Assembly: GCF_003470665.1 (NCBI RefSeq)
Contig: NZ_QRJZ01000011.1
Location: 1 to 64,000, forward strand
Source of the DNA: Collinsella sp. AM17-1
Lineage (GTDB): Bacteria; Actinomycetota; Coriobacteriia; Coriobacteriales; Coriobacteriaceae
Length of the DNA: 64,000 nt
Direction of reading: 5' to 3'
Below are positions 63,370 to 64,000 of the stretch, piece after piece. Under the pieces are notes generated by a model, which did not search any database, had not been told where the DNA came from, and saw only the letters and a list, made by a program, of their open reading frames with translations. How positions within the stretch are numbered: position 1 is the stretch's first letter; every line of letters starts with the position of its first letter. The position numbers and the translations under genes are program-made.

Positions 63370-63400
63370 ATGTGACAAAGGGACTGTCCCTTTGTCACAT
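63370..63400 (-). repeat. GACAAAGGGA hairpin downstream of the nitroreductase gene
   Basis: Identical in arms and loop to the copy at 28410 (ATGTGACAAAGGGA arms, 3-nt loop). It lies 11 nt beyond the nitroreductase stop codon. Confidence 0.8.
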
Positions 63401-63411
63401 CACCGCATTCG

Positions 63412-64000
63412 TTACTTGCCGAGCCAGTTTTTGAACCACCACTCCATGGAACGGCTCATCTCGGCCATAAAGGGGCTCGTGTGCTTGCGGGTGTAGATAT
63501 CCACCACGCGCTCTCCTACCTCGCGGGCATGCGGACGGAACATCGCGTCCATCTCGGCCACCTGCGCGTCCATGGTCGTGGCGCCGGCGCGGCAGTAGCG
63601 CTCCTCGTGCACCAGGTTCACCACGGGGTGCGCGATTGCCGGGCGCTCCTTACGGGGCGTGCCGATGATGAGCATCGACAGCGGCATGGTATAGGGCGGC
63701 AGATCGAGCAGCTCGGCGACTTCCTCGGCATTCTCGACGATATCACCGATGTAGCAGCTCCCCAGCCCCAGGGCCTCGGCGGCAACCACGGCGTTTTGCG
63801 CGGCGATCACGGCATCCTGGGCCGCGATCGCAAAGTCGCCCAAACCCGGCGCGCGGCGGGGCGCCTTGCCCGTGCGCTCGACAAACTCGGGCTCAAAGCA
63901 GCCCACGTGCTCAAACAGATCGATCCACTTGGCATAATCGACCACAAATATAAGTGCCCAGGGCGCCTTGGCGATCATGGGCTGGTGATCGCACAGGTCG
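63412..64000 (-). CDS. Nitroreductase family protein (5' end beyond the window)
   Basis: The C-terminal 195 residues of an FMN-dependent nitroreductase-like protein. The reading frame is open to the window edge and begins DLCDHQPMIAKAPWALIFVVD. The mid-domain AAQDAVIAAQNAVVAAEALGLGSCYIGDIVEN and PLSMLIIGTPRKERPA blocks are typical of FMN-binding oxidoreductases of this fold. The C-terminal extension (ARE...MSRSMEWWFKNW) is longer than average. Substrate unknown; the start codon is outside the sequence given. Confidence 0.85.
   Translation of the reverse strand, partial: DLCDHQPMIAKAPWALIFVVDYAKWIDLFEHVGCFEPEFVERTGKAPRRAPGLGDFAIAAQDAVIAAQNAVVAAEALGLGSCYIGDIVENAEEVAELLDLPPYTMPLSMLIIGTPRKERPAIAHPVVNLVHEERYCRAGATTMDAQVAEMDAMFRPHAREVGERVVDIYTRKHTSPFMAEMSRSMEWWFKNWLGK

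Noticed and set aside
63245..63411. ydaO-type c-di-AMP riboswitch upstream of kup
   Set aside because: The space before kup is only about 105 nt up to a repeat hairpin and shows none of the conserved ydaO helices.

Overview
The window is a stretch of high-GC chromosome that looks like a gut coriobacterium, most probably Collinsella or a close relative (Coriobacteriia, Actinomycetota). This is inferred from gene content, codon use rich in G/C at third positions, and the intergenic hairpin repeats; no rRNA marker is present. There is no rRNA, tRNA, prophage, insertion sequence or CRISPR array. Almost every kilobase carries a well-conserved gene.

Layout. 0-7.4 kb: a phosphohexomutase, a metalloregulator/homocysteine methyltransferase operon, peptidase T, then murA-lytR (cell wall). 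7.4-14.4 kb: a complete F1Fo ATP synthase operon (atpI-B-E-F-H-A-G-D-C, minus strand) with its promoter and terminator. 14.6-21.5 kb: upp, glpK, a Sua5/TsaC protein, a hicAB toxin-antitoxin pair, and the prfA/prmC translation-termination pair. 21.7-27.3 kb: an M20 peptidase, a polar amino-acid ABC transporter and a galactose-mutarotase-like protein. 28.4-34.3 kb: a gallate-type decarboxylation locus (MerR regulator, UbiX, LpdC-like UbiD, SLC13 transporter, and an LpdD-like domain fused to an Idi-type Nudix domain). 34.4-41.8 kb: an MFS exporter, an alpha-glucoside PTS with a GH4 phospho-glucosidase and RpiR regulator, a low-molecular-weight phosphatase and a pyridoxal kinase. 42.3-46.6 kb: a MarR-controlled heterodimeric ABC exporter. 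46.9-51.3 kb: a LysR regulator divergent from an SDR/OFA-transporter/Gfo-Idh cluster of unknown substrate. 51.5-58.4 kb: tex, a transaldolase-like protein, a HAD phosphatase and RlmKL. 58.5-64 kb: a shortened KdpDE-like two-component system beside a small membrane protein and Kup, then a nitroreductase cut by the window end.

The decarboxylation locus is the most interesting gene set. UbiX makes prenylated FMN from FMN and dimethylallyl monophosphate, UbiD uses it, and LpdD-like proteins are thought to help cofactor handling. Here the LpdD-like domain is fused to an Idi-type Nudix domain that keeps the metal ligands of Idi but has Ala where Idi has its catalytic Cys. The fusion may therefore supply or trim the prenyl donor.

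The second theme is intergenic. A ~167-nt, strongly structured element occurs in three full copies and one decayed copy. Each full copy begins directly at the stop codon of a minus-strand gene, and its stems change sequence while keeping pairing. A second hairpin family (GACAAAGGGA arms) overlaps gene stop codons and supplies the last codon of two proteins. A third, 61-nt hairpin occurs in two identical copies, each next to a member of the second family. Further long inverted repeats lie in most gaps between convergent genes.
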